From Gulosibacter hominis (GTDB taxonomy: Bacteria; Actinomycetota; Actinomycetes; Actinomycetales; Microbacteriaceae), in contig NZ_CAJGWQ010000006.1 in the NCBI RefSeq assembly GCF_904842695.1, forward strand, positions 1 to 64,000: DNA of 64,000 nt. The letters are read 5' to 3'. The stretch's first letter is position 1, and each line of letters begins with the position of its first letter. Made by a program: the position numbers and the translations under genes. Shown here in pieces: positions 53,368 through 61,849 of the stretch. The notes beneath the pieces are model-generated. The model was given only the letters and a program-made list of their open reading frames with translations, had not been told where the DNA came from and did not search any database.

Positions 53368-53747
53368 GCTGGCTCGGTGAGAATGTCGCGGCGGGTGCCT
53401 CGCTGCAGCGCCTCAGCGATCGCACCCCGGTAGTCGGCGATATCGGCAGGAACCGTCAGAAGCTCCACCTCGTCCTCCGTCAACTGCGGGCGCGGGTTGT
53501 CGCGGTGGGTGAGATTGTGGATCTGCACCGACTGGTTGGCCAGCAGCGTGATCAGCCAGATCACCTCGGTCAGCGTCTGGCCGAGGTCCTCGGAGGTCTC
53601 CAACGCGGCTCCGAGCTTGTCCAGCCCGCCGTAGCGTTCGGCGATCAGCCGGGTGGCCTTGGTGGTGAGCACCAGCTCGTACTCGCTGCCACCGATGGTC
53701 ACTCTCGCACTGCGAGCGGCAGCATCAAGCGTTGATGTATTTGTCAT
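53337..53747 (-). CDS. Tail assembly chaperone, G-type
   Basis: 136 residues (ARVTIGGSEYELVLTTKATRLIAERYGGLDKLGAAL...). The pattern of a short beta strand pair then helices is typical of the first tail chaperone of Gram-positive siphophages. Start ATG 53747 with AAGGAG. It binds the tape measure during tail assembly; a fraction of ribosomes should shift at 53361-53367 to give the longer GT product. Confidence 0.85.
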   Translation of the reverse strand: MTNTSTLDAAARSARVTIGGSEYELVLTTKATRLIAERYGGLDKLGAALETSEDLGQTLTEVIWLITLLANQSVQIHNLTHRDNPRPQLTEDEVELLTVPADIADYRGAIAEALQRGTRRDILTEPAPKASPAADG

Positions 53748-53759
53748 GAGCGGGCTCCT

Positions 53760-54356
53760 TTACTTGCCGGGGCTGGTGGCGGCGGGCTCGTAGACGGACT
53801 GGTACCAGCCGGTGATGATCTCGGCCTTGACCTTGGGGTCGCCTTCGGTGGCTTCGGCTTTCCACGGGTGACGGCCCTTCGCATCGGGCTTGTTGCGACG
53901 CAGGATGGTGCCTTCGATGCTCGGGGTGGAAAACGTGATCGAGTCGGCCTTGGTGGCAAGCGTGGTACTTGGCAGGGCGAACTTGACGCGGTAGAGCCAA
54001 AAGCACTGGAAGGTGCCGTTGGAGCGGGCGGCACGAAACCCGATCGCCACCGGTGTGCCGCCGTCTTCGGAGGACGAGATGAGCACCCCGTTGGCATCCA
54101 GGATGGCACCGGTCAGTGCCGCTGCGGCTTCTGTTCCTAGGTCGTCCACGCCGAGGGTGAGCGTACCGGATTTGAATTCCTTGACAATCTCGCTCGGCCC
54201 GTCGTCGGCGTAAAGAATCGCCTCGGCGACCTCGACGGACAACTCCGCTGAGATCGCTTTGGCCAGTGGTTTCGGGCTGGCGTAGGTTTCCTCGCCGGTG
54301 GTGGGGTTTTCGGTGATCGTGGCGTAGTAGAGCTTGTCAAGACCAATCGTGGCCAT
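53760..54356 (-). CDS. Major tail tube protein
   Basis: 198 residues from ATG 54356 (MATIGLDKLYYATITENPTTGEETYASPKPLAKAISAELSV). The beta-rich sequence with ATLYADDGPSEIVKEFKSGTLTLGVDDL and a C-terminal WYQSVYEPAATSPGK is typical of phi13-type tail tube proteins. Polymerises to form the tail. Confidence 0.9.
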   Translation of the reverse strand: MATIGLDKLYYATITENPTTGEETYASPKPLAKAISAELSVEVAEAILYADDGPSEIVKEFKSGTLTLGVDDLGTEAAAALTGAILDANGVLISSSEDGGTPVAIGFRAARSNGTFQCFWLYRVKFALPSTTLATKADSITFSTPSIEGTILRRNKPDAKGRHPWKAEATEGDPKVKAEIITGWYQSVYEPAATSPGK

Positions 54357-54375
54357 GGGGATTAGTGTCCTTTCG

Positions 54376-54720
54376 TTAAAACGGGTGGTGGCAGCTGATA
54401 TCGAAGCTGTAGTGGTGGTAGCCGGTGTCGTCCTCGAAGCCGATGTAGCGCCTGGCGGTGACCCCAAGACCCGCATCAACGAGTGCGTGGGTGATCCGGT
54501 CGCGCCAGGGCAGGTAGTTGCCTGCTGTGAACAAGCCGAGGCGGACTTCTTCGATGTCGACGCTCGGGGTGTTGTCGGCGAACACCTCCAACGTGTCGGC
54601 GATCGGGGTGGCAACCAGATAGGTGTCCGGTGCGGGTGAGGCGCTAAACAGGCTCACCGCGATCGGCAGATCAAGCCGGTCAGCGATCTCGGTGAGGGTT
54701 TCCAAAAGCGGGGCGTTCAT
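54376..54720 (-). CDS. Tail completion / head-tail joining protein
   Basis: 114 residues (MNAPLLETLTEIADRLDLPIAVSLFSASPAPDTYLVATPIADTLEVFADNTPSVDIEEVRLGLFTAGNY...). Length and position between the gp10-like protein and the tail tube fit a tail terminator. Its start overlaps the stop of the gp10 gene by four bases. No catalytic motif. Confidence 0.72.
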   Translation of the reverse strand: MNAPLLETLTEIADRLDLPIAVSLFSASPAPDTYLVATPIADTLEVFADNTPSVDIEEVRLGLFTAGNYLPWRDRITHALVDAGLGVTARRYIGFEDDTGYHHYSFDISCHHPF

Positions 54721-55154
54721 GGTGTGATCCCGTCGAGCTTGGCTTTAAGCACCGCTTTCATCGCCTCCACCGCGCCCCGTCTGGTCTGCGACCGCGTCGG
54801 TGCCAGAAACGGGCGTGCGGGCTGGTTGCTTCTGCCGTGTTCTAACACGCTGGCGATGAGCGCGTTCGACCTGCCGTCGCGGCGGTTTTCAGCGAAACCG
54901 ACTTTGACGTTGTGATCGCCTCGTGAGTTGACCTTCACGCTCGTAACACCCAGCGCCCCGAGGAGCTGCCCGGTCGACCGAGACGGCAGCGTGGTCGCCC
55001 GCCCGATCGCGGATGCGAGGTTGGCTCTCATGCGTGGTTCGACCACGTTCGCGCCAGCTGTCAGCACTTCGTCGGTTGCAGTGTCCAGCAGGCGTGAGGT
55101 GGCCTCGAGTGCGTCAATGTACTTATTAGGCAGTCGGATCTGGACGCGCGCCAT
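54717..55154 (-). CDS. HK97 gp10-like head-tail protein
   Basis: 145 residues from ATG 55154 (MARVQIRLPNKYIDALEATSRLLDTATDEVLTAGANVVEPRMRANL). The C-terminus HGRSNQPARPFLAPTRSQTRRGAVEAMKAVLKAKL is the typical gp10 signature (ARPFL at the end of a basic helix). It overlaps the preceding gene by 29 bases. Part of the neck. Confidence 0.86.
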   Translation of the reverse strand: MARVQIRLPNKYIDALEATSRLLDTATDEVLTAGANVVEPRMRANLASAIGRATTLPSRSTGQLLGALGVTSVKVNSRGDHNVKVGFAENRRDGRSNALIASVLEHGRSNQPARPFLAPTRSQTRRGAVEAMKAVLKAKLDGITP

Positions 55155-55485
55155 GATGGGCTCCTTCCGGTTGCAGACGGTGGGCAAGGATCTCGATGTA
55201 GCCGCCGATGGCCTCGACGGTGTCGATGACAAAGCGGCCATCGGCAGCGGCGATCTGCATGACCTCCGAGACGGTGAGCCCGGGGATCACGCGGATGCGA
55301 AACAACACGGTGGCCTGCGTGTAAGCCGCACGGTTAACCCACGCTGAGCTGGCGTGCCGGATCTCCCGGTAGGCGCGCACCGTGGCGACCACCTGCTCGC
55401 TGCTGCCCGTGAAACCCGCAGCGTCCCTGCGGGCTACGGGGGTGATGAGGTCGATGGTCTCTCGCATACTGCCAATGCCTGCCAT
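55126..55485 (-). CDS. Head closure (head-tail adaptor) protein
   Basis: 119 residues (MRETIDLITPVARRDAAGFTGSSEQVVATVRAYREIRHASSAWVNRAAYTQATVLFRIRVIPGLTVSEVMQIAAADGRFVIDTVEAIG). The beta barrel pattern with TVLFRIR and VSEVMQI-DGRFVID fits SPP1 gp16-like adaptors. Starts ten residues before MRETI are possible; ATG 55485 is used. Located after the connector gene. Confidence 0.83.
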   Translation of the reverse strand: MAGIGSMRETIDLITPVARRDAAGFTGSSEQVVATVRAYREIRHASSAWVNRAAYTQATVLFRIRVIPGLTVSEVMQIAAADGRFVIDTVEAIGGYIEILAHRLQPEGAHHGARPDPTA

Positions 55486-55488
55486 GGG

Positions 55489-55803
55489 TTACACCTTCCA
55501 TTCGCGCTCAAGACGCAGCAACGTATTCACCGCAGCCCACATGGCTTTGGCGGCATCGGGCTTGTCGGACCAGAACCCTGCCGTGGAGCCGTCACGCGAC
55601 TCGTAGAAGTGACTGGCCAGCATCACAATCGCCTGCCGGGTCGACCCTGGCATCTCGCGAGTCTCGTAATAGTCGCCGGGTAGGTGCTGGTAGGCGGTGG
55701 CATAGGAGGTGGCAGCGGCCACCAGGTTGGCGATCAGCTCGTCGTCGGCGTCGTGGGCGAGGATGAGATTGGCTTTGACCTGGCCAACAAGCTCCTGGTT
55801 CAT
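55489..55803 (-). CDS. Head-tail connector protein (gp6/gp15-like)
   Basis: 104 residues from ATG 55803, which follows AGGAGGTG. Mostly helical: LVGQVKANLILAHDADDELIANLVAAATSYATAYQHLPGDYYETREMPGSTRQAIVMLASHFYESRDGST. This is the usual pattern of Gram-positive phage connectors, in which QAIVMLASHFYE forms the central helix. It sits between capsid and head closure genes. Confidence 0.88.
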   Translation of the reverse strand: MNQELVGQVKANLILAHDADDELIANLVAAATSYATAYQHLPGDYYETREMPGSTRQAIVMLASHFYESRDGSTAGFWSDKPDAAKAMWAAVNTLLRLEREWKV

Positions 55804-55837
55804 AGCTGCCACCTCCTAGTGGTTGCGTGCGGGGGTT

Positions 55838-57058
55838 TTAGGCTCCGGTCTTCTGGGTGAGGATCTTGACGGCCTCGGGCAGGACGAGCTTGCCGTCCAG
55901 GCGCTGGGAGGCGAGGAAACCGACCTGGCCGGATGTGGCGAACAGTTCGTTCAGGCGCTTGAAGGAGCGTCCCTGCCGGTCAGCGATCCAGTAGTAGGAC
56001 AGGTCACCGAACGCCACGGTCTTCGCGCCCGCCTTGATCTCGGGTGCGAACGTGGAGGTGTGCACCGGCTTGCCCAGGATCATGTCCGGGGCACCTGCTG
56101 TGAGTGCTGGCTGCCACAGGTACTGGCCCTGGTTGTCCTTGAGCTTGCGCACGGTCTTGACGGTGGCATCGTTCATCAGCCACACCGCCCGGGCCCGATA
56201 GGGGGCGCGCAGGCTGTAGTGCAGGTCGATGAGCTCATCGGCGGTGATGTCGGTGGCCTTCGCGGTGGTCACATCCGAGATGCCGCCACCGGTGGCGTCG
56301 AAGATGCCGGTCGGTTTGCCCTTGCCGTCACCGACCAGGAACGCCTCCTCTTCAGCGGCCCCGATGCGGCGGGCGAACTCGGCCGCGAGGTAGGCCTCGA
56401 CGTCGAAGACCGAATCGCCGAGCAGTTCCTCGCTAATCTTGAGGAATGTGCCGAGCTTGAATGCCGAGAGCGTGACCTGGGAGAAGGTCTCGTCGGATTC
56501 GGTGTAGGGCTTGCCCTCATCGAGCCACCCGGCGCTGCCGTGGGTGGACACGACCGGGATCTTGCGGTCCCCGCTGGTGGTCTGGATGACGTTGGCAAGC
56601 CCGCGCATGATGTTCTGCTCAGCCAGGGACTGCACGAGGGTGTGCTCGAACTCATCGGGCACTAGGTAGCCGCCCTCGGAATCAACCCCTTCGGACAGGG
56701 CGTTTCGCACCTCCATGGGAGAGGCGTTGAGCCGCATCGCGTCCCAGAAGGCCCGCTTGTAGGTGGCGGTGGCGCGGCCGGTTGTGGGTTCGGTCTCCTC
56801 GCCGGTCTGGCCGGGCATCGAGGTCAGCGGCGCATTCGTGGCCCGGGCCAGGTCAGCGTCCAGGCGCTGGGCGCGTTCGGCGCGGGCGATCTCGTTGGTG
56901 AGCTTGTCGATATCGGCTTCCATGCGGGCGTAAGTCTGGTCGTCCTCGGCGGACAGGCAGCCGGTGGTGGTGTCGCGGCGCTCGTCGAGGAAGGCCTTGG
57001 CCTTCTCCCAGGTGTCGGCGCGGCGGGTACGCAGGTCAGAAATCGTCATCGTGGACAT
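55838..57058 (-). CDS. Major capsid protein, HK97 fold
   Basis: 406 residues. An N-terminal coiled-coil delta domain (about 1-100) precedes the capsid domain, which starts near LSEGVDSEGGYLVPDEFEHTLVQSLAEQN. Other pattern parts: IPVVSTHGSAGWLDEGKPYTESDETFSQVTLSAFKLGTFLKISEELLGDS and RRIGAAEEEAFLVGDGKGKPTGI. The prohead protease gene upstream should remove the delta domain. ATG 57058 has AAGGAG upstream. Confidence 0.96.
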   Translation of the reverse strand: MSTMTISDLRTRRADTWEKAKAFLDERRDTTTGCLSAEDDQTYARMEADIDKLTNEIARAERAQRLDADLARATNAPLTSMPGQTGEETEPTTGRATATYKRAFWDAMRLNASPMEVRNALSEGVDSEGGYLVPDEFEHTLVQSLAEQNIMRGLANVIQTTSGDRKIPVVSTHGSAGWLDEGKPYTESDETFSQVTLSAFKLGTFLKISEELLGDSVFDVEAYLAAEFARRIGAAEEEAFLVGDGKGKPTGIFDATGGGISDVTTAKATDITADELIDLHYSLRAPYRARAVWLMNDATVKTVRKLKDNQGQYLWQPALTAGAPDMILGKPVHTSTFAPEIKAGAKTVAFGDLSYYWIADRQGRSFKRLNELFATSGQVGFLASQRLDGKLVLPEAVKILTQKTGA

Positions 57059-57079
57059 GAAAAGGTTCTCCTTGCTTGG

Positions 57080-57913
57080 TTAGTGGGTGTGATTGATCAG
57101 GGCGGCGTACAGGTCCACCACTTTTCGACCCGTGAGCCGTACGGGCGCTGGGTCTGGTGGCTGGGTGTCAGGTGGCGTGTCGGTCAGGTGTGCGACGAGT
57201 CGCTGCTCTGTGGGCTTGCGGGCAAAACACACCCCGCTGGCGGTATCGGCAAGCGGGGCGGGGTTTCTGGTATTCGGCGGCCACGGTGCGTGCTTGTCCG
57301 GCTCCTCGTCCTCGTCCTCGTTGTCGTCCGGGTCAGCCGGGGCACGGCTGCCGGTGAGGTAGTCGTCGGCAAACCCCATCGCGATCGCGGCGCGTGCGTC
57401 CATCCAGGTCTCTTGATCCATGAGGCGAGCGAGCTTGGCCCGGCTCATCCCGGTTTTCAGCTCGTAGGCGTTGATGATGGATTCTTTGACCGCTGCGAGC
57501 ATGTCGATGGCACGCCCCAGCTCGTCGGCGTCACCGACGGCGAGGGTGGCCGGGTTGTGGATCATAAGCATCGACACCGGGCTCATCGCCACAACCTCAC
57601 CTGCCATGGCGATCACGCTGGCGGCACTGGCCGCGATCCCGTCGATGCACACCCGCACGTGTCCGGGATAGTCGATGAGCATGTTGTAGATCTGGGCTGC
57701 CGCGACGACGTCGCCGCCGGGACTGTTGATCCACACCGTCACATCACCGGAACCTGCCGCCAGCTCGGAGGCGAACAGGGCCGGGGTGATGTCGTCGTCA
57801 AACCATGACTCCTCAGCAATCACCCCGTTGATACGCAAAACCCGGCTGGTATCACTACCTGCCGGGCTATCAATGTCGGGAGCGGGTGGCTCCCAGTTCC
57901 AGAACCGTCTCAC
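57080..57913 (-). CDS. ClpP-type prohead protease
   Basis: 277 residues. ClpP/S49 fold with WINSPGGDVVAAAQIYNML, catalytic Ser96 in DGIAASAASVIAMAG and His119 in MLMIHNPATLAVG. It cleaves the capsid delta domain or scaffold during head maturation. The C-terminal 90 residues are acidic and proline-rich with no domain. Its start (GTG 57913) overlaps the portal stop by four bases. Confidence 0.93.
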   Translation of the reverse strand: MRRFWNWEPPAPDIDSPAGSDTSRVLRINGVIAEESWFDDDITPALFASELAAGSGDVTVWINSPGGDVVAAAQIYNMLIDYPGHVRVCIDGIAASAASVIAMAGEVVAMSPVSMLMIHNPATLAVGDADELGRAIDMLAAVKESIINAYELKTGMSRAKLARLMDQETWMDARAAIAMGFADDYLTGSRAPADPDDNEDEDEEPDKHAPWPPNTRNPAPLADTASGVCFARKPTEQRLVAHLTDTPPDTQPPDPAPVRLTGRKVVDLYAALINHTH

Positions 57914-59214
57914 CGGCTCCTCCTTTCAACTCGTTGTTCCACCGAAGGCTGCTCTTCTCCAGGCGGTGCGTCCTGCTGCGTGTGCTGGGTGGTGGCGTAG
58001 GCCCCGGCCATGGAGAGCGGCAGCATGTTGCCGTTGACCAGGTACAAGTCGCCGCCATCGGCGGCAGCGATGCGGTCGAGGTTTTCCAGGGCGCGGATGT
58101 CGTTGGCGCTCATCCACCCGTTCTGCCTGGCCACGGCGTAGCCGTTCATGCGCGAGACGTAGTCGCCGCGCAGCAGGCCCTCGAGGTTGAACTTCACGAA
58201 CACACCAGGCTTCTCGCGCGCTGCGAGCAGCGTCTTGGTCAGGGCTTGCTCCCAGCGGATGACCCACGGGTCGAGCGTGTATTTCACGAACTCGAGCGAT
58301 TGCTGCTCAATATTGGAGAAGCTTGATTTTTCCAGGTCTCCCACCATGTGCGGTGGGATGCGGAAGATCCGGGCGATCTCGTTGATCTGGAACTTACGGG
58401 TCTCCAGAAACTGCGCCTGCTCCGGGGAGACGGAGATGGGCGTGTACTTCATGCCTTCCTCAAGCACCGCGACCTTGTTAGCGTTGCGGGCCCCACCAAA
58501 AGTTTGCTGCCAGGACTCACGCACCCTCGAGGGGTCTTTGATCGTGCCCGGATGCTCCAGCACCCCGCCAGGGGCGGCCCCGTTAGCGAAGAACGACGCC
58601 CCGTAGTCCTCGCAGGCCTGTGCCATGCCGATCGCGTTCTTCGCCATCGCAATCGGGCTATAGCCCACCAGCCCATCAAACCCGAGCCCTGGGATGTGCA
58701 GCACGTCAGCAGGCGACAGCCGGATGCGAGACCACTGGCCAGCGGGTTCGTCGCTGGTGGTCTGGTACTCGTAGTAGAGCCTGCCATTTTCATCCCTGCC
58801 CACACTCATCCGGTTGGGCATCAGCGGATACAGGCCGATGACCTCGTCGAGACCGTTGCGGATGACCTGCGCGTAGGCGTTGCCCCACAACAGCAGATGC
58901 GTCATCAGCGTCTCGCGGAAGACGAAGCTGGTCATCTCCGGGTTGGGCTCATCGTGCAGCAGCCGGTAGAGCGTGTGGTCGGTGGCTTTGACCTTCGACC
59001 CGTCCTTCTCGGTGCGATAGACGTGCAGAGGCAGGCCCGCGATCGCCTCCGCCAAAATCCGCACACACGAATACACCGCAGTCATCTGCATCGCTGAGCG
59101 CTCGGTGACCGTCCGCCCGGAGCTGGTGGGCCCGAACAGGAAACTGTAGCTCGAAGACAGCTGATGGTTCGACACCTGTCGGGCGGTGGGTCTGAGCCAG
59201 TCGAAAAGTCCCAC
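57910..59214 (-). CDS. Portal protein, HK97 family
   Basis: 434 residues from GTG 59214 with AAAGGAGG 5 bases upstream; the frame upstream (to 59451) is not phage-like. The portal pattern includes AMQMTAVYSCVRILAEAIAGLPLHVY, FRETLMTHLLLWGNAYAQVIRNG and EIARIFRIPPHMVGDLEKSSFSNIEQQSLEFVKYTLDPWVIRWEQALTK. It forms the dodecameric ring at the capsid vertex through which DNA passes. Confidence 0.95.
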   Translation of the reverse strand: MGLFDWLRPTARQVSNHQLSSSYSFLFGPTSSGRTVTERSAMQMTAVYSCVRILAEAIAGLPLHVYRTEKDGSKVKATDHTLYRLLHDEPNPEMTSFVFRETLMTHLLLWGNAYAQVIRNGLDEVIGLYPLMPNRMSVGRDENGRLYYEYQTTSDEPAGQWSRIRLSPADVLHIPGLGFDGLVGYSPIAMAKNAIGMAQACEDYGASFFANGAAPGGVLEHPGTIKDPSRVRESWQQTFGGARNANKVAVLEEGMKYTPISVSPEQAQFLETRKFQINEIARIFRIPPHMVGDLEKSSFSNIEQQSLEFVKYTLDPWVIRWEQALTKTLLAAREKPGVFVKFNLEGLLRGDYVSRMNGYAVARQNGWMSANDIRALENLDRIAAADGGDLYLVNGNMLPLSMAGAYATTQHTQQDAPPGEEQPSVEQRVERRSR

Positions 59215-59242
59215 AGGGGCCTCCTTTGCGTTGTCGTGAGCG

Positions 59243-60841
59243 TTAGAGGACGAGCAGCCCCCGCGAGTCGTACACCGACGTGCCCGTATCGCTACTGCCG
59301 CCTCGGATGGCGCGGTCCAAGGCCATGATGGTGGCCACCACCCCGTCGATCTTCTCGGTGGACTTTTGCTTGTCGGGTTTGATGTTGCCCGCCGGGTCGG
59401 TACGCACGTGAATGTTGTCGACCATCCAGGCCAGCACCGGGTGCCCGCCATGGGCGAGCCTGCCCTCGAGTGCGAGCTTCATCAGCTCCTTGCTCGGCGG
59501 GCTCATGTCTTTGAAGCCCTGCCCGAACGGGACGACGGTGAAGCCCATGTCTTGCAGGTTCTGGCTCATCTGGACTGCGCCCCACCTGTCGAAGGCGATC
59601 TCGCGGATATCGAAGCGTGTGCCGAGCTGCTCGATGAGGTTCTCGATGTGGGCGTAGTGGACCACGTTGCCCTCCGTGGTCTCCAAGAAGCCCTGGGCTT
59701 GCCACAGGTCGTAGGGCACGTGATCGCGCGCCACCCGCAGCGCCAGGTTGTCCTCGGGGATCCAGAACCACGGGACGATCCGGTACTTCTCGTCGTCCCC
59801 GTAGGGTGGGAAGACGAGGACGAACGCAGTGATATCTGTTGTTGAGGCGAGGTCAAGTCCGCCATAGCACGGCCTTCCTTCAAGATCAGCTAGATCAACG
59901 CGGTCGCTGTTCTGGTTCCAAATGTGCATGGGCATCCACCGCACCGACTGCTTCACCCACTGGTTCAGCCGCAGCTGGCGAAACGAGTTCTCCTCGGCCG
60001 GGTTCTGGCGAGCCGAGTTGCACGCGGCCCGCACCTTCTCCACCGGCACCGTGACCCCAAGGGAGGGGTTGGCCTTGTGCCAGACATCTTCGCTCGTCCA
60101 GTCATCATCCACATCAGCGCCGTAGATCACCGGGTAGAAGGTAGGGTCGTGTTTCTTACCCGCGAGAATGTCACGCGCTTTTTGGTGCTGCTCGTAGCAG
60201 ATACTGTGGGTGTCAGTACCTGCGGTGGTGATGAGGAAGTACAGAGGCTGGGTACGCGCGTCACCGGAGCCTTTCGTCATGACGTCGAACAGGGCCCGGT
60301 TGGGTTGAGTGTGCAGCTCATCAAAGACGACACCGGAGATGTTGAACCCATGCTTGGAGTACGCCTCCGCCGAGAGCACCTGGTAGAAGCTGTTGGTCGG
60401 CTTGTAGATGATCCGCTTCTGACTGCTGAGGATTTTCACCCGCTTCGATAGAGCCGGTGATTGGCGGATCATGTCGGCGGCGACCTCGAAGACGATGCTG
60501 GCTTGCTGCCGGTCGGCCGCGCACCCGTATACCTCGGCGGCTTGCTCCCCGTCCCCGCAGGTCAGCAGCAGTGCGATCGCGGCAGCCAACTCGGACTTAC
60601 CCTGCTTCTTGGGGATCTCCACATACGCGGTGGTGAACTGGCGGTAGCCATCGGGTTTGATGGTGCCGAACAGGTCGCGCACGATCTGTTCTTGCCACTC
60701 CAGCAGCGTAAACGGTGTGCCTGCCCAGCGGCCTTTCGTGTGGCGCAGCGCCTGAATGAACGCGACGGCGAAGTCGGCTTTGCGCTGGTTGTAGGTAGAG
60801 CCTGCGGCCATGAACCTGGTCGGCTGATACGTGCTCGTCAT
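59243..60841 (-). CDS. Terminase large subunit
   Basis: 532 residues from ATG 60841 (MTSTYQPTRF), preceded by GGAAGGAG. ATPase: Walker A IPKKQGKSELAAA (76-88), Walker B VVFDELHTQPN, then TITAGTD-like coupling LITTAGTDTHS. Nuclease: YGGLDLASTTDITAFVL and the acidic IAFDRWGAVQM. It pumps phage DNA into the procapsid. No small subunit is seen nearby. Confidence 0.95.
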   Translation of the reverse strand: MTSTYQPTRFMAAGSTYNQRKADFAVAFIQALRHTKGRWAGTPFTLLEWQEQIVRDLFGTIKPDGYRQFTTAYVEIPKKQGKSELAAAIALLLTCGDGEQAAEVYGCAADRQQASIVFEVAADMIRQSPALSKRVKILSSQKRIIYKPTNSFYQVLSAEAYSKHGFNISGVVFDELHTQPNRALFDVMTKGSGDARTQPLYFLITTAGTDTHSICYEQHQKARDILAGKKHDPTFYPVIYGADVDDDWTSEDVWHKANPSLGVTVPVEKVRAACNSARQNPAEENSFRQLRLNQWVKQSVRWMPMHIWNQNSDRVDLADLEGRPCYGGLDLASTTDITAFVLVFPPYGDDEKYRIVPWFWIPEDNLALRVARDHVPYDLWQAQGFLETTEGNVVHYAHIENLIEQLGTRFDIREIAFDRWGAVQMSQNLQDMGFTVVPFGQGFKDMSPPSKELMKLALEGRLAHGGHPVLAWMVDNIHVRTDPAGNIKPDKQKSTEKIDGVVATIMALDRAIRGGSSDTGTSVYDSRGLLVL

Positions 60842-60871
60842 CGGGCAGCAGCTCCTTCCTCGGGGCATAAG

Positions 60872-60893
60872 AAAAGCCCCAACCATGTGGGGC
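60872..60893 (-). terminator. Terminator-like hairpin before terminase gene
   Basis: On the minus strand GCCCCA/TGGGGC with a 6-base loop, followed by TTTTCTT. It is in the 111-base gap after the small gene at 60953-61243. Confidence 0.7.
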
Positions 60894-60952
60894 GAAACGG
60901 ATCACCTCGGGCCAGGCTCGGCCCGTTTGCGTGGTCGGGGCGGCGCGAGGGG

Positions 60953-61243
60953 TTAGCAGTAGGTGTGGCGGAAGTTGGCGACCACCTGGCCGGTGTCGAA
61001 ACCGCCGTAGCTCCAATCGGACAGGCTGCGCTGCCTGGCCAGGGCGATGATCTGATCGGCTTTGGTGTAGTACCAGCCGATGCAGCTGAGCGTGTGGACG
61101 GGGATCTTCTCGGCCCCGACCTCCTCAGCGAGCTCCTCCAGCACGCTGAAGGGGATCTCAGCGACAGCCTGGATGTCACCGTGCGCCACCGCGTCGGCGG
61201 GGATCTGAAGGTGGCTTGTGATCAGGTGCCCAGTGGCCTCCAT
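60953..61243 (-). CDS. Phage hypothetical protein
   Basis: 96 residues from ATG 61243 (MEATGHLITSHLQIPADAVAHGDIQAVAEIPFSVLEELAEEVGAEKIPVHTLSCIGWYYTKADQII...), CAGGAG site upstream. No known domain; Trp, Tyr and Gly rich C-terminus. Translation is linked to the preceding gene (5-base gap). Confidence 0.7.
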   Translation of the reverse strand: MEATGHLITSHLQIPADAVAHGDIQAVAEIPFSVLEELAEEVGAEKIPVHTLSCIGWYYTKADQIIALARQRSLSDWSYGGFDTGQVVANFRHTYC

Positions 61244-61248
61244 GCTTG

Positions 61249-61554
61249 TTACTCCTGGGTTGTGGCGGGGATCTGGGCGAGGGCCCAAGCGATAGCATGC
61301 CCGGCATCGTCGAAAAGCTGGTCAGCCTCGGCGATGAGCTCCAGGGCGCATTCGCTGCGGCCGCGCGAGTTCGGGCCGAAGCCGTCGATCGGGGCTTCGG
61401 TCAGGCGGTAGACCTGGGCGCTGTTGCCGTAGCCGTCTTTCTTGGTCCAGGTCACGAAAGAAGCCAGCGTGTAGTCGCCGTGTGCGAGGATCGCCCCGTA
61501 GGAGTCGACGCGCATCTGCAGGGCTTCGGTGGTGAGCTTCTCGGTGGTGTTCAT
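61249..61554 (-). CDS. Phage hypothetical protein
   Basis: 101 residues, ATG 61554 with AGGAAAGGA. It starts with MNTTEKLTTEALQMRVDSYGAILAHGDYTLASFVTWTKKDGYG and has no recognised domain. A repeated motif (61589-61640) lies just upstream of it. Confidence 0.7.
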   Translation of the reverse strand: MNTTEKLTTEALQMRVDSYGAILAHGDYTLASFVTWTKKDGYGNSAQVYRLTEAPIDGFGPNSRGRSECALELIAEADQLFDDAGHAIAWALAQIPATTQE

Positions 61555-61588
61555 GGCTGTTGTCCTTTCCTCAGGTGGTGTTCTTTTT

Positions 61589-61640
61589 TCATGTACATAC
61601 AGCCATAGGTGCGGGCACTTATCCAGTCATTATTTGCCCT
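61589..61640 (-). repeat. Two-block upstream motif, copy 1
   Basis: Identical to copy 2 at the 19-base block TCATGTACATACAGCCATA (plus strand) and the 11-base block CTTATCCAGTC with the same 10-base spacer length but unlike spacer sequence. It lies upstream of the gene at 61249-61554. The shared block holds the palindrome TATGTACATA. Possibly a phage promoter or operator. Confidence 0.7.
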
Positions 61641-61649
61641 GATGAGCCG

Positions 61650-61847
61650 CTATTTTTCGGGCTTTTTGGTGGGTAGGGTTTCCCAGGAGTCCTCGCCCGG
61701 GATCAGCCCCAGATTCGATCCGGTGTCCCAGTCGACGTGGACGGTGCCGAGGTCGTCGACGAACGCCACGGTGCCAAGCACACCAGGGCGCAGCGTCGTG
61801 TACGGGTCGCTGGTGGCGATCAGGCGCACCCGCTGGCCAGGAGTCAT
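61650..61847 (-). CDS. DUF4314 phage protein
   Basis: 65 residues: MTPGQRVRLIATSDPYTTLRPGVLGTVAFVDDLGTVHVDWDTGSNLGLIPGEDSWETL. This is the short DUF4314 SH3-like barrel commonly located in the early part of phage genomes. GAGGA upstream of the ATG at 61847. Confidence 0.9.
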   Translation of the reverse strand: MTPGQRVRLIATSDPYTTLRPGVLGTVAFVDDLGTVHVDWDTGSNLGLIPGEDSWETLPTKKPEK

Positions 61848-61849
61848 GG